A DNA stretch of 64,000 nucleotides from an uncultured Oscillospiraceae bacterium (lineage in GTDB: Bacteria > Bacillota > Clostridia > Oscillospirales > Acutalibacteraceae). The notes below the pieces were generated by a model. The model was not told where the DNA came from, did not search any database, and worked only from the letters and a program-made list of their open reading frames with translations. A program made the position numbers and the translations under genes. The stretch spans positions 31,403-95,402 of the forward strand of contig CAJJNV010000004.1 of NCBI GenBank assembly GCA_905193225.1. The letters run 5' to 3'. Shown here in pieces: positions 7,455 through 16,706 of the stretch. The stretch's first letter is position 1. Every line of letters starts with the position of its first letter.

Positions 7455-9509
7455 ATGTTAGAGAGTATAAAGTCTCCCGATGACATAAAAAGCCTTGACA
7501 AAAAAGAAATTGAAAGTCTTTGCCGCGAAATAAGGGAAAAGCTGATAACCACCGTTTCCAAAAACGGCGGTCACCTTGCTTCAAACCTCGGAACGGTCGA
7601 GCTTACCGTGGCGCTTCACAGAAAATTCAATTCACCGAAGGACAAGCTGATTTTCGATGTGGGACACCAGTGCTACACCCACAAGCTTTTGACCGGCAGA
7701 TTTGACGATTTCGACACCATTCGGAAGGATGGCGGCCTTTCGGGATTTTTGCGCCCGGAAGAAAGCGAGCACGATATTTTTGTTTCGGGACACAGCAGCA
7801 CCTCCATTTCTGCGGCCTTGGGAATTGCTCAAAGCAACGCCCTTTTGGGCAAAACCGATTACACGGTTGCGATAATCGGGGACGGCGCCTTGACGGGAGG
7901 TCTTTCATTTGAAGGACTTAACAACGCCGGAAAGACCAAAACACGGCTTATAGTGGTGCTTAACGACAACAAAATGTCCATTTCAAAAAATGTCGGCGCC
8001 CTGCCGAGACACCTGGCGGTCATCCGCTCGCATCCTTCTTATTTTAATTTAAAAACCAAGGTCGAAAAGGCACTCGGCTATATTCCTCTTGTCGGAAAGC
8101 CCATGACAGAGGTCATCAGACGGGTAAAAAAAGGAATAAAAAATCTTTTTTACAACAGTACAATCTTCGAGGATATGGGCTTTGCATACATGGGGCCTGT
8201 TGACGGCCACGACGTCGAAACCCTTGAGGATTGCTTTGAAGTGGCCAAGCGCATGAAGCGCCCCGCCCTTATACACATCTGCACGGTCAAGGGCAAGGGC
8301 TATTCCTTCGCCGAAAAATCTCCCGCCGATTTTCACGGGGTATCCTCGGGAATGGACATAAATACGGGAGAATGCGATCCCTCGGGCAAGAGCTTCTCGG
8401 GGGCTTTCGGCAAAAAGCTTTGCGAGCTTGCAAACAACAATCAAAAAATATGCGCCGTTACCGCCGCCATGACCGACGGAACGGGACTTTCGGAATTTTC
8501 AAAAAAATTTCCCGAAAGATTTTTTGATGTGGGAATCGCCGAGCAGCACGCTCTGACATTTGCATCGGGACTTGCAAAGGGCGGTCATATTCCGGTTGTG
8601 GCTCTCTATTCGGCCTTTTTACAGCGGGGATTTGACCAGCTTGTGCACGACATTGCGGCACAGAATCTGAAGATAATTCTGTGCGTCGATCGGGCGGGAA
8701 TAGTGGGCGAGGACGGGGAAATGCACCACGGACTTTTTGATGTGGCATTTCTTTCGACATTGCCGGAGGCAGTGATATATTCGCCGAAAAATTTTGCCGA
8801 GCTTGAAAGCGACCTTGAAACGGCGGTAAACGGGCAAAACAGACTGTATGTTATACGCTACCCGAGAGGGGGAGAATCCATTCCCGCCGAAAATTTGCCC
8901 CGGGATTTTGAATGCTTTTGCGGAAAGGACAAATCGACCCTCGCGGTGTCTTTCGGCCGAGTGGGAGAAAACGTACTCGAAGCGGCAAGGGAGCTTGATA
9001 TCTGCGGGCTGAGTTTCAATAAAATCAAACCTATTCCCGAAGATGCCGAGAATTTCTGCCTTGATTTTGATAAAATATATTTCTTCGAGGAAGGTGTTGA
9101 AAACGGCGGCTTTTGCCAAAATCTTTTAAGTCGTCTTTGCCAAAAGGGGTTCAAAGGAGATGCTGTCATAACCGCACCCGAGGATTTTGTGGCTCACGGA
9201 TCGACCTCGCGGCTGCTTTCCTGCCTTTGCCTTGATAAGCAGTCGATCATAAACACCGTGACGGGCAAAACGCAACATAAAAAATTCGGCAAAAGGGTAA
9301 AAAGCAATGACAAAAGCGGCACCGACGAAAGCAAGACCGATAAAACCGACATCGGAGAAAGTAAAAACGAGAAAAGCAACATCAAGAAGAACAATACCTG
9401 CGAAAGCGGCACTGAAAAAAGCAAAGCTGAAACAAACGGCATAAATGAAGGAAAAGCTGAGATAAAAGATGCCGAAAACGGTGACGCCAAAAAAGCGGCA
9501 CTGAAATAA
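7455..9509 (+). CDS. dxs: 1-deoxy-D-xylulose-5-phosphate synthase with low-complexity C-terminal tail
   Basis: The thiamine-diphosphate enzyme that condenses pyruvate and glyceraldehyde 3-phosphate to start the MEP pathway. Visible features are GHLASNLGTVELTVALH, DVGHQCYTHKL, the ThDP motif GDGALTGGLSFEGLNNAG, and the C-terminal transketolase-like part with DVGIAEQHALTFASGLA and DRAGIVGEDGEMHHG. The core ends near residue 605, the usual Dxs length. A further 80 or so residues form a Lys/Glu/Asp/Ser/Asn-rich tail made of short KSxxDES- and GESKNEKS-like units, with no predicted fold. The ATG at 7455 has a GGGGAG site; an upstream ATG at 7359 lacks one. A leader of about 250 nt separates it from ispA. 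Confidence 0.95.
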   Translation: MLESIKSPDDIKSLDKKEIESLCREIREKLITTVSKNGGHLASNLGTVELTVALHRKFNSPKDKLIFDVGHQCYTHKLLTGRFDDFDTIRKDGGLSGFLRPEESEHDIFVSGHSSTSISAALGIAQSNALLGKTDYTVAIIGDGALTGGLSFEGLNNAGKTKTRLIVVLNDNKMSISKNVGALPRHLAVIRSHPSYFNLKTKVEKALGYIPLVGKPMTEVIRRVKKGIKNLFYNSTIFEDMGFAYMGPVDGHDVETLEDCFEVAKRMKRPALIHICTVKGKGYSFAEKSPADFHGVSSGMDINTGECDPSGKSFSGAFGKKLCELANNNQKICAVTAAMTDGTGLSEFSKKFPERFFDVGIAEQHALTFASGLAKGGHIPVVALYSAFLQRGFDQLVHDIAAQNLKIILCVDRAGIVGEDGEMHHGLFDVAFLSTLPEAVIYSPKNFAELESDLETAVNGQNRLYVIRYPRGGESIPAENLPRDFECFCGKDKSTLAVSFGRVGENVLEAARELDICGLSFNKIKPIPEDAENFCLDFDKIYFFEEGVENGGFCQNLLSRLCQKGFKGDAVITAPEDFVAHGSTSRLLSCLCLDKQSIINTVTGKTQHKKFGKRVKSNDKSGTDESKTDKTDIGESKNEKSNIKKNNTCESGTEKSKAETNGINEGKAEIKDAENGDAKKAALK

Positions 9510-9542
9510 CCCTTGGGAAAAAGAATAATATCAGGTGATAAA

Positions 9543-10355
9543 ATGATTGAAAAAATAAGGCTTGACGCATACCTTACCGACCACGGATTTTTTGAAAGCA
9601 GAGAAAAGGCCAAGGCGGTTATAATGTCGGGCTGTGTTTTTGTCAACAATCAAAAATGCGACAAGGCGGGAACGACCTTAAAGCCCGACGACAAGGTGGA
9701 GGTCAGAGGGGGAGAAATGCCCTTTGTCAGCCGCGGAGGATATAAGCTTGATAAGGCGGTTAAATCCTTCGGTCTCAATCTTTCGGGCAAGATATGCATC
9801 GATATCGGTGCCTCTACCGGCGGATTTACCGACTGTATGCTTCAAAACGGTGCCAAAAAGGTCTATGCCGTCGATGTGGGATACGGTCAGCTCGACTGGA
9901 AGCTGAGAAACGACAGCAGGGTGGTAAACCTCGAACGGTGCAATTTCAGATATGTTACCGATGAGCAAATTCCCGAAAAGGCTGATTTTGCCTCGGCCGA
10001 TGTGGCCTTTATTTCCCTTAAACTTGTTCTTCCGCCCCTGCGCCCGCTGCTTTCGGAAGAGGGGGAGGCAGTGTGTCTTATAAAGCCCCAGTTTGAAGCG
10101 GGCAGGGATAAGGTGGGCAAAAAGGGCGTCGTCAGAGAGCTTTCGACACATATCGAAGTGCTGGAAAATACGGTTGGCTTTATGCTGGACAGCGGATTTT
10201 CGGTGTTGCGCCTCGACTATTCGCCCATAAAAGGCCCCCAGGGAAATATCGAATATCTGGCGTACATTAAAAAAAGCGATAATCCCGAAAACCTTTCGGG
10301 CATAAGCTTTAGTGAGCTTGCGAAGGTTTCACATCAAAGCTTAGATAAAGAATAG
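9543..10355 (+). CDS. tlyA: TlyA family rRNA 2'-O-methyltransferase / hemolysin
   Basis: A 270-residue protein with an N-terminal S4 RNA-binding domain (RLDAYLTDHGFFESREKAKA) and an FtsJ/RrmJ-type methyltransferase domain (CIDIGASTGGFTDCML for SAM, AVDVGYGQLDWKL, CLIKPQFEAGRDKVGKKG). TlyA proteins methylate 16S and 23S rRNA riboses in mycobacteria; Firmicutes homologues are conserved next to nadK, argR and recN, as here. The ATG at 9543 has AGGTG 4 nt upstream; a TTG at 9513 in frame lacks a site and is less likely. Confidence 0.93.
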   Translation: MIEKIRLDAYLTDHGFFESREKAKAVIMSGCVFVNNQKCDKAGTTLKPDDKVEVRGGEMPFVSRGGYKLDKAVKSFGLNLSGKICIDIGASTGGFTDCMLQNGAKKVYAVDVGYGQLDWKLRNDSRVVNLERCNFRYVTDEQIPEKADFASADVAFISLKLVLPPLRPLLSEEGEAVCLIKPQFEAGRDKVGKKGVVRELSTHIEVLENTVGFMLDSGFSVLRLDYSPIKGPQGNIEYLAYIKKSDNPENLSGISFSELAKVSHQSLDKE

Positions 10356-10366
10356 AGGTAATCTGC

Positions 10367-11164
10367 ATGAAGGCTGCAATAACCACAAAAAAGCTCAGCC
10401 GCACGGCCGATCGCTGCGCCGAGCTCGTTAAGGCCGAGCTTATCAAAAACGGCATTGAACCTATCCCTTCCGAAAACATTATGGACGCCGATTTTTCCAT
10501 TGTTGTGGGAGGAGACGGAACCATAATCCACGCTGCAAAAAAGGCTGCCCTTTACTCTAAGCCTGTGCTTGGGATAAATTCCGGCCGGGTGGGATTTATG
10601 GCCGGAGTGGAAAACGGCGAATACGGCATTCTCTCTCGGCTTAAGACCGGCGAATATGAGATAGAGGACAGAATGCTGCTATCGGTGGTATGCGAGCGGG
10701 GCGACAAGGTCATTAAAACCTATTCTTTAAACGAAGCGGTCATAAGCCGCGGCGGCCTTGCCAGAATAACCGACATAAATGTTCAGATCGGCGGGATTTC
10801 CACCATCGATTATGCGGCCGACGGTCTCATCTTTGCCACACCAACAGGCTCTACCGCCTATTCTCTTTCGGCGGGAGGTCCTGTTCTCGATCCTTCCATC
10901 GAAGGTATCGTTATGACTCCCATTTGTCCCCATTCCTTCAATTCCCGCTCGGTGGTATTTTCTCCCGACGAGAAATTTACCGTAACGGCCAAGGTCAGAA
11001 GCGAGGGAGATGTTTTTGCCTGCGTGGACGGTGAAAATCCCATAAACATTACCGACGGAGTCGTATACATCCAAAAGGCCGACGATATATGCGTTAAACT
11101 CATCAGAATCAAAAATGAACCTTTTTATGAAAACTTTAAGAATAAGCTTATACTTAACAAATAG
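10367..11164 (+). CDS. nadK: NAD kinase
   Basis: A 265-residue ATP-NAD kinase that makes NADP+. The GGDGT motif (residues 48-52), the NSGRVGFM loop, the NEAVISRGG segment and the TPTGSTAYSLSAGGPV substrate-binding loop are all in order. It follows tlyA by 11 nt and precedes argR by 12 nt, the standard tlyA-nadK-argR-recN order. The start has a GAGGT site. Confidence 0.97.
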   Translation: MKAAITTKKLSRTADRCAELVKAELIKNGIEPIPSENIMDADFSIVVGGDGTIIHAAKKAALYSKPVLGINSGRVGFMAGVENGEYGILSRLKTGEYEIEDRMLLSVVCERGDKVIKTYSLNEAVISRGGLARITDINVQIGGISTIDYAADGLIFATPTGSTAYSLSAGGPVLDPSIEGIVMTPICPHSFNSRSVVFSPDEKFTVTAKVRSEGDVFACVDGENPINITDGVVYIQKADDICVKLIRIKNEPFYENFKNKLILNK

Positions 11165-11176
11165 GAGATAAGAAAA

Positions 11177-11626
11177 ATGAAAAAAAACCGTCACGAAAAA
11201 ATAAGAGAGCTTATAAACGATAACATAATCGAGACCCAGGATGAATTACTCCGCCTGCTCAGAAAGGACGGATTTGACGTTACACAGGCAACCGTTTCTC
11301 GGGATATAAAGCAGTTAAGGGTTATAAAGGCGTTGGATTCAAACGAGGTTTACCGTTATATGATCCCCAAAGGGGAGAGCATTTCTTTAAAGGCTAATTA
11401 TACCGATGTTTTCAGATCGGCGGTCATAAGGGTGGATTATGCCCTTAACGATGTGGTCATAAAGTGTCACACGGGTATGGCCAACGCTGCTTGTATGGCT
11501 CTTGATCTTATGGATCACTCCTCGGTGGTCGGCACCGTTGCGGGAGATGACACCATTCTAATAATTGCCCGCACGGAGGATGAGGCAGCCGAACTTTGCA
11601 GAGAGCTTAAGGAAAACCTTAAATAA
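11177..11626 (+). CDS. argR: Arginine repressor
   Basis: A 149-residue regulator with an N-terminal winged helix (RHEKIRELINDNIIETQDEL, then GFDVTQATVSRDIKQL as the recognition helix) and a C-terminal hexamerisation/arginine-binding domain (VDYALNDVVIKCHTGMANAA, then VVGTVAGDDTILII). ArgR senses L-arginine and represses arginine biosynthesis. In this genomic position Firmicutes homologues are often called AhrC/ArgR. No arginine genes lie in the window, so targets are elsewhere. AGGAG precedes the ATG. Confidence 0.96.
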   Translation: MKKNRHEKIRELINDNIIETQDELLRLLRKDGFDVTQATVSRDIKQLRVIKALDSNEVYRYMIPKGESISLKANYTDVFRSAVIRVDYALNDVVIKCHTGMANAACMALDLMDHSSVVGTVAGDDTILIIARTEDEAAELCRELKENLK

Positions 11627-11691
11627 CATATCCGTAAGGGACCTGTTTATGACCGTCTGATTGGCGATTTTAAAAGCCATGTTTTACGGAA

Positions 11692-11723
11692 AACCGTTTC
11701 TTTTCTCGCTTTAAGGAAACGGT
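11692..11723 (+). other. Stem-loop in the argR-recN gap
   Basis: ACCGTTTC (11693-11700) and GAAACGGT (11716-11723) form a perfect 8-bp stem with a 15-nt loop. A second long-range pair, TCCGTAA near 11634 and TTACGGA near 11686, encloses sequence just before it. No T-run follows, so it is not a standard terminator; it may be a leader structure of recN. Confidence 0.45.
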
Positions 11724-11791
11724 CTGTCAGTTCAAAACAGCCTAATATATTATTTCCTATTATAGACATTTCTTTCTGGAGGGAAGGCATA

Positions 11792-13456
11792 ATGCTTGAC
11801 ACCTTGCGAATAGAAAACATCGCCGTTATCGAATTTGCCGAAATCGAATTTGATAAGGGCTTTTGCGTGCTTACCGGCGAGACCGGAGCGGGTAAATCCA
11901 TCCTTATAGACGCTCTGGGAGCGGTGCTTGGAAACCGCACCACTAAAAATCTCGTACGAACGGGATGTGAAAACGCCTCGGTGACGGCGGTCTTTTCGGA
12001 CATATCAAAAGCTGCAAGGGACGCCCTATCGGAAACGGGATTTGACTGCGACGACGGCAACGTTATGCTTTTTAGAAAAATAACATCCGATGGAAAAAGC
12101 AGCAGCCGCATAAACGGTATTCCCGCCACAGCGGCTGTGGTAAAACAAATATCAAAGCATCTTGTATCTATTCATGGGCAGCACGACAGCGCTCTTTTGA
12201 CCGACCCTGCCGTACATGGTGAGCTTGTGGACAAATATGCCGCAAACGACCGCCAAAGGGAAGCTTACGGCAAAATATACCGCCGCCTTTGCGACCTCAT
12301 TAAGGAATCGAGAGCCTTAAACCTCGACGAGGCCGAAAAGCAGCGCCGCATAGATATGCTGGAGTTTCAGATAAAGGAGCTTGAAGGCGCTGATATAAAT
12401 GAGGGAGAAATGGCCGAACTTGAGGGACGGCTTAAAATAATTCAAAACAGCGAAAAGATAGCAAGATGTATTTCCGAAGCTTTTGAAATGCTTTCGGGAG
12501 ACGAAAGTTTTTCGGGAGCGGTGTCCCTTGTGTCCCGTGCGGGAGAGGAGCTTTCGGAATGTGCCGATTTTTCCGACGACATTGAAAAAAATGCCCGTCG
12601 TCTTTGTGAGATGGGATTTGAACTTGAAAATATCTGCTGGGACATACGCGGTCTCTCGGAGGAAATGGACTTTGATTCTGCCGAGCTTGAAAGGGTGGAG
12701 GAACGGCTGGATCTTTTGAAAAGGCTTTCTAAAAAATACGGTAACAGCGAGCGGGAAATGCTTGATTTCCTTTGCTCGGCCAAAAAGGAACTTGCCGGAA
12801 TAACAAGGGGAGAGCAGAGGGAAAAAGAACTTGAAAATCTCATAAACGAAGCCAAGGCCGAGGCGGTGGAAAAGGCCGCCGACCTTACAAAAAGCCGAAA
12901 AATCGCCTCGGAAAAGCTTGAAAAGGCGGTGGGAGCCGAGCTTGAGTTTTTAAATATGCCGGGAGTAAAATTCTTAGTGCAAAGCAGCGAGACCCCTCTT
13001 ACCAAAAACGGCAGGGAGAAGCTTGAATTTCTCATTTCGGCAAATGCGGGCGAACAGCCCAAACCCCTTTCAAAAATTGCCTCGGGGGGTGAGCTTTCCC
13101 GTACAATGCTGGCCCTTTTAAGCGTTATAAACAGCAAAAACGATGCCGATACCATAATATTTGATGAGATCGATGCGGGTATAAGCGGAAGGGCGGCCGA
13201 CAAGGTGGGAATACGGCTTGCCAAAACGGCCGAAAACAGTCAGGTTATTTGCATAACCCATCTTGCCCAGATAGCTTCAAAGGGAAGCAGTCATTATCTT
13301 ATAGAAAAATCATCCGACGGGCAAAAGACCAAGACCTCGGTGGAAAAGCTCGACAAAGAGGGAAGAATCGAGGAGCTTGCAAGGATAATCGGCGGAACGG
13401 TTATGACCGAGTCCACACGCGCCGCCGCAAGTGAAATGCTCGAAAGCGCGGACTGA
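11792..13456 (+). CDS. recN: DNA repair protein RecN
   Basis: A 554-residue SMC-like ATPase. The N-terminal Walker A loop is GETGAGKS (residues 29-36), the Q-loop region reads VSIHGQHDSALL, a long coiled-coil middle follows, and the C-terminal half carries the signature LSKIASGGELSRTMLAL and Walker B TIIFDEIDAGISGRAA. RecN gathers and holds DNA ends early in double-strand-break repair. The ATG has a GGAGG site and lies 165 nt after argR, so it may be partly co-transcribed. Confidence 0.97.
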   Translation: MLDTLRIENIAVIEFAEIEFDKGFCVLTGETGAGKSILIDALGAVLGNRTTKNLVRTGCENASVTAVFSDISKAARDALSETGFDCDDGNVMLFRKITSDGKSSSRINGIPATAAVVKQISKHLVSIHGQHDSALLTDPAVHGELVDKYAANDRQREAYGKIYRRLCDLIKESRALNLDEAEKQRRIDMLEFQIKELEGADINEGEMAELEGRLKIIQNSEKIARCISEAFEMLSGDESFSGAVSLVSRAGEELSECADFSDDIEKNARRLCEMGFELENICWDIRGLSEEMDFDSAELERVEERLDLLKRLSKKYGNSEREMLDFLCSAKKELAGITRGEQREKELENLINEAKAEAVEKAADLTKSRKIASEKLEKAVGAELEFLNMPGVKFLVQSSETPLTKNGREKLEFLISANAGEQPKPLSKIASGGELSRTMLALLSVINSKNDADTIIFDEIDAGISGRAADKVGIRLAKTAENSQVICITHLAQIASKGSSHYLIEKSSDGQKTKTSVEKLDKEGRIEELARIIGGTVMTESTRAAASEMLESAD

Positions 13457-13742
13457 TCGCCGACCGACAAGGGTTTCACTCTGTTAGACGGAACCGTCGG
13501 TCGAATTGACGGTGAAAACCGATAAGGCTGTCGGTCAATTTGAAGTGCCGTTGATAGAACAATAGGTCATTAGATAAACGCGGCACAATGTGTTTTGTTA
13601 AAAGCTTTTTATATGGTCAAGCGATAAAAGGGTTGGACAACAATACAGTCAGATGATAAAAACGATCAAATGATAAAGCAGTCAGACGGTAAAGCGGTCA
13701 AATAATTACCACTCAACATTTCTGAAAACGGCGGTGAGAAGC
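13457..13742. repeat. Intergenic region with degenerate 16-nt tandem repeats before malQ
   Basis: No gene is visible here. Between 13646 and 13710 four units follow each other with starts 17, 16 and 16 nt apart; the consensus is roughly CRGTCARAYGRTAAAG. A further copy (GGTCAAGCGATAAAAG, 13615-13630) lies two periods upstream, and weaker copies lie near 13564 and 13532. The first part holds two possible stems: CGACCGAC (13461-13468) with GTCGGTCG (13496-13503), and AATTGAC (13504-13510) with GTCAATT (13534-13540). There are no spacers, so it is not CRISPR. Confidence 0.7.
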
Positions 13743-15170
13743 TTGAAAAGAGCAAGCGGAGTGCTTATGCATATATCCTCCCTTTACGGGGATTATTCCT
13801 GCGGAAGTCTCGGGAAAAGCGCGTTTGAATTTGTGGATTTTCTTAAAAGCTGTGGTTTCTCCTATTGGCAGGTACTTCCCACGGGGCTTTGCGATGAGTG
13901 CAATTCCCCCTATAAATCCCCTTCAGCCTTTGCCGGAACCCCTTTTTTTATTGATCTTGAAATTCTCGAAAAAAAAGGCCTTTTAACCAAGGCTGAGCTT
14001 GAAAACGCAAGGCAGCAAAGCCCTTATGTATGCGAATTCGACCGCCTGAAAAGCGAGAGACTGTCCCTTCTTTTTAAAGCGGCCGAAAGGGCAAAAAATA
14101 AGGATGAAATCAACGAATTTATTGATGAAAACAAGGAACTTTCCGACTTTTGCGAGTTTGCCGCGCTAAAACAGGCAAACGCCGGCCGCTTCTGGAAGGA
14201 ATGGACGGTCAAAACGCCCAAAGCAGAGGATGTCTTTGCATGGCGCTTTATACAGTACGAATTTTTTACCCAGTGGCAAAAGCTTAAAGATTACGCCGGC
14301 AAAAACGGCATAAAGCTCATCGGTGATATGCCCCTTTATGTCGATCTCGACAGCAGTGATGTTTATTTTAACCGTGAGCTTTTTATGCTGGACAAAAACG
14401 GCGATCCCACCGATGTGGCGGGGGTGCCGCCCGATTATTTCTCGGCCGATGGTCAGCTTTGGGGAAATCCCCTTTACGACTACGGCAAAATGGAGCAGGA
14501 CGGCTTTAGCTGGTGGAAAAGAAGAATAGCTCACAACCTTAAAATGTTTGACGGACTGAGGATCGACCATTTCAGAGGAATAGAAAGCTTTTTTGCCGTC
14601 AAAAACGGCGAGACCACCGCTAAAAACGGCAGGTGGATAAAGGGACCGGGCGAAAAGCTGGTCGACGCCATAAAGCAGACGGCAGGGGATAAGCTGATAA
14701 TTGTCGAGGATCTCGGGGACATCACAAAAGAGGTTGAAGCCCTTCTTAAATACAGCGGTCTGCCGGGAATGAGGGTGTTTCAGTTTTCCTTCCTCGGAGG
14801 GGATAATCCTCATTTGCCGCATAACTACATTAAAAATTGCATAGCCTATTCCGGCACCCACGACAACAATACCCTATTAGGCTACCTTTGGGAACTTGAC
14901 GAGCAAACGCGGCAGAGAATGCTTTGCTATTGCGGCTTTAAGGGTGACAACTGGGGAAGCGGCTGCGACGACATTATCAGAACGCTTTTTGCTTCGTCTG
15001 CGGGGCTTGTTATTTTACCGATACAGGATGTTCTCGGATATGGCAGCGACACGAGAATGAACCGCCCAGGTACGGCAAAGGGCAACTGGATTTACCGCGT
15101 CACAAAGGAACAGCTTTGCGGCATCGACAAGGACAAATATTTAAAGCTCAACCGTACATATTTCCGATAA
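13743..15170 (+). CDS. malQ: 4-alpha-glucanotransferase (amylomaltase, GH77)
   Basis: A 475-residue GH77 enzyme that transfers 4-alpha-glucan segments and works in maltodextrin or glycogen turnover in the cytoplasm. Visible signatures are KRASGVLMHISSLYGDYSCG, the PSAFAGTPFF region, GDMPLYVDLDSSDV, the catalytic nucleophile region GLRIDHFRGIESFF, the acid region IIVEDLGDIT and YSGTHDNNT. A TTG at 13743 with GGTGAG just upstream gives the family N-terminus MKRASG; the GTG at 13734 is the alternative. It may be co-transcribed with the flavoenzyme genes 91 nt downstream, although a GC-rich hairpin (15180-15198) lies between them. Confidence 0.93.
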   Translation: MKRASGVLMHISSLYGDYSCGSLGKSAFEFVDFLKSCGFSYWQVLPTGLCDECNSPYKSPSAFAGTPFFIDLEILEKKGLLTKAELENARQQSPYVCEFDRLKSERLSLLFKAAERAKNKDEINEFIDENKELSDFCEFAALKQANAGRFWKEWTVKTPKAEDVFAWRFIQYEFFTQWQKLKDYAGKNGIKLIGDMPLYVDLDSSDVYFNRELFMLDKNGDPTDVAGVPPDYFSADGQLWGNPLYDYGKMEQDGFSWWKRRIAHNLKMFDGLRIDHFRGIESFFAVKNGETTAKNGRWIKGPGEKLVDAIKQTAGDKLIIVEDLGDITKEVEALLKYSGLPGMRVFQFSFLGGDNPHLPHNYIKNCIAYSGTHDNNTLLGYLWELDEQTRQRMLCYCGFKGDNWGSGCDDIIRTLFASSAGLVILPIQDVLGYGSDTRMNRPGTAKGNWIYRVTKEQLCGIDKDKYLKLNRTYFR

Positions 15171-15261
15171 GCGCCCGCAAGCGGGGGTTAAACCCGCTGC
15201 GGTATGTTGATTTTTCCGACAGAGCCGACACAGCATTTTTCAAAGAGGTATCAGAAAAAGC

Positions 15262-16572
15262 ATGAAAGCAAAGGTATACACCTCCGTTGAGGATTTTAAA
15301 AAGGAAAACGAATTATTAAAGGCCGATCTGCCCTTTTGCGAGCAAACGGACATTTTAAAGGACGAGGTCGAAATCGGTAATCTCACCCTTAAAAACCGCC
15401 TTGTCTGTCAGGCAATGGAGGGCTGTGACGGAACGTCCGACGGGCGTCCGGACGTTCTTACCAAAAGGCGTTATGAACGTCTTGCAAAGGGCGGCGCGGG
15501 ACTTATATGGTTTGAGGCCACCGCCGTTTGCTTTGAGGGCAGAGCCAATCCCCGCCAACTTTATATAAACGGCGAAAATCTCGATGATTTTAAGAAAATT
15601 GTCGAAAACATAAAGCAGTGGGGAATGAAACAAAACGGATATGAGCCGGCGGTTATAATGCAGGCCACCCACTCGGGAAGATACTCAAAGCCCGAGGGAA
15701 AGCCCGCCCCCATAATTGCCTATAACAATCCCATTTTTGAAAAAGATAATCCCATAGATAAATCGAGAATAATAACCGACGAGGGACTTGACCGCGTGCA
15801 TGACGGCCTTGTAGACGCTGCCGCTCTTGCCAAAAAAGCGGGATTCGACGGTGTGGACATCAAGTGCTGTCACCGCTATCTTAACAGCGAGCTTCTCTCG
15901 GCCTATACGAGGAAGGGAAAATACGGCGGGAGCTTTGAAAACCGCACGAGACTTCTTCGCGAAAGTATTAGGGACAGCATATCCCTTTGCGGCAGCGGCT
16001 TTACGGTGACCTCACGTATGAATGTGTACGATGGATTCCCCTATCCCTACGGTTTCGGCGTTAAGGAGGGGGAGGGTATAACCCCCGATCTTTCCGAGGC
16101 CGACAGGCTCATTAAAATTTTAGCCTCCTACGGCGTTAAGCTGCTTGACATAACCATGGGTAATCCTTATTTTAACCCCCATGTCAACCGTCCCTATGCG
16201 GCGGGAGGATATGAACCCCCGGAACACCCTCTTTTGGGCGTTGCAAGAATGCTTAAAGGCACGGCGCAGCTCTCAAAGGCCAATCCCGATGTGAGTCTTA
16301 TATGCTCGGGGCTTTCCTTTCTCGGTGGAGCGGCTCCCGGTGTTGCGGCGGCCTTTATAGAACAGGGGGGATTTTCTCTTGCGGGATTCGGCAGAATGAT
16401 TTTTGCCTATCCCGATTTTGCAAGGGATATTGTCGATGATAAATTCGACTGTAAAAAGATATGCATAGCCTGCAGCAAATGCACCGAAATAATGCGCGCG
16501 GGCGGTACTCCTGGCTGCGTCATACGCGACGGCAAAACGTATATGCCCATATACAAGAAATACTGCAAATGA
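15262..16572 (+). CDS. OYE-family NADH:flavin oxidoreductase with Fe-S cluster motif
   Basis: A 436-residue FMN TIM-barrel protein of the old-yellow-enzyme / 2,4-dienoyl-CoA reductase type. Landmarks are LKNRLVCQAMEG, QATHSGRYS, the YGGSFENRTR segment and, at the C-terminal end, Cys401-x2-Cys404-x2-Cys407-x11-Cys419, which matches the [4Fe-4S] ligand pattern of dienoyl-CoA reductase. The large C-terminal FAD/NAD domain of that enzyme and of BaiCD-type proteins is absent. The usual HGAHGYL segment reads DIKCCHRYLNSELL, so the active-site surroundings differ. It begins a three-gene operon with an SDR and a flavoprotein. Reduction of an enone-type C=C bond is a reasonable inference, but the substrate is unknown. 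Confidence 0.85.
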   Translation: MKAKVYTSVEDFKKENELLKADLPFCEQTDILKDEVEIGNLTLKNRLVCQAMEGCDGTSDGRPDVLTKRRYERLAKGGAGLIWFEATAVCFEGRANPRQLYINGENLDDFKKIVENIKQWGMKQNGYEPAVIMQATHSGRYSKPEGKPAPIIAYNNPIFEKDNPIDKSRIITDEGLDRVHDGLVDAAALAKKAGFDGVDIKCCHRYLNSELLSAYTRKGKYGGSFENRTRLLRESIRDSISLCGSGFTVTSRMNVYDGFPYPYGFGVKEGEGITPDLSEADRLIKILASYGVKLLDITMGNPYFNPHVNRPYAAGGYEPPEHPLLGVARMLKGTAQLSKANPDVSLICSGLSFLGGAAPGVAAAFIEQGGFSLAGFGRMIFAYPDFARDIVDDKFDCKKICIACSKCTEIMRAGGTPGCVIRDGKTYMPIYKKYCK

Positions 16573-16626
16573 TAAGTCGACACACTCCCGCAGGATAGCG
16601 TCCCGATAAAGCGTTTTTTGCGCGGT

Positions 16627-16654
16627 GTGTATTATAAGACGTGTATTATAAACG
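16627..16654. repeat. 14-nt tandem duplication between the OYE and SDR genes
   Basis: GTGTATTATAA is repeated exactly at 16627 and 16641, giving two 14-nt units identical over the first 11 bases. The gap contains nothing else recognisable. Confidence 0.7.
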
Positions 16655-16706
16655 GCATAAATAAATATAAACGACACTTAAATTTCAAAAAGATAAGGTG
16701 AGCAAA

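Noticed and set aside
13646..13710. Possible CRISPR array
   Set aside because: Units are directly adjacent, degenerate and only 16 nt, with no spacers and no cas genes.
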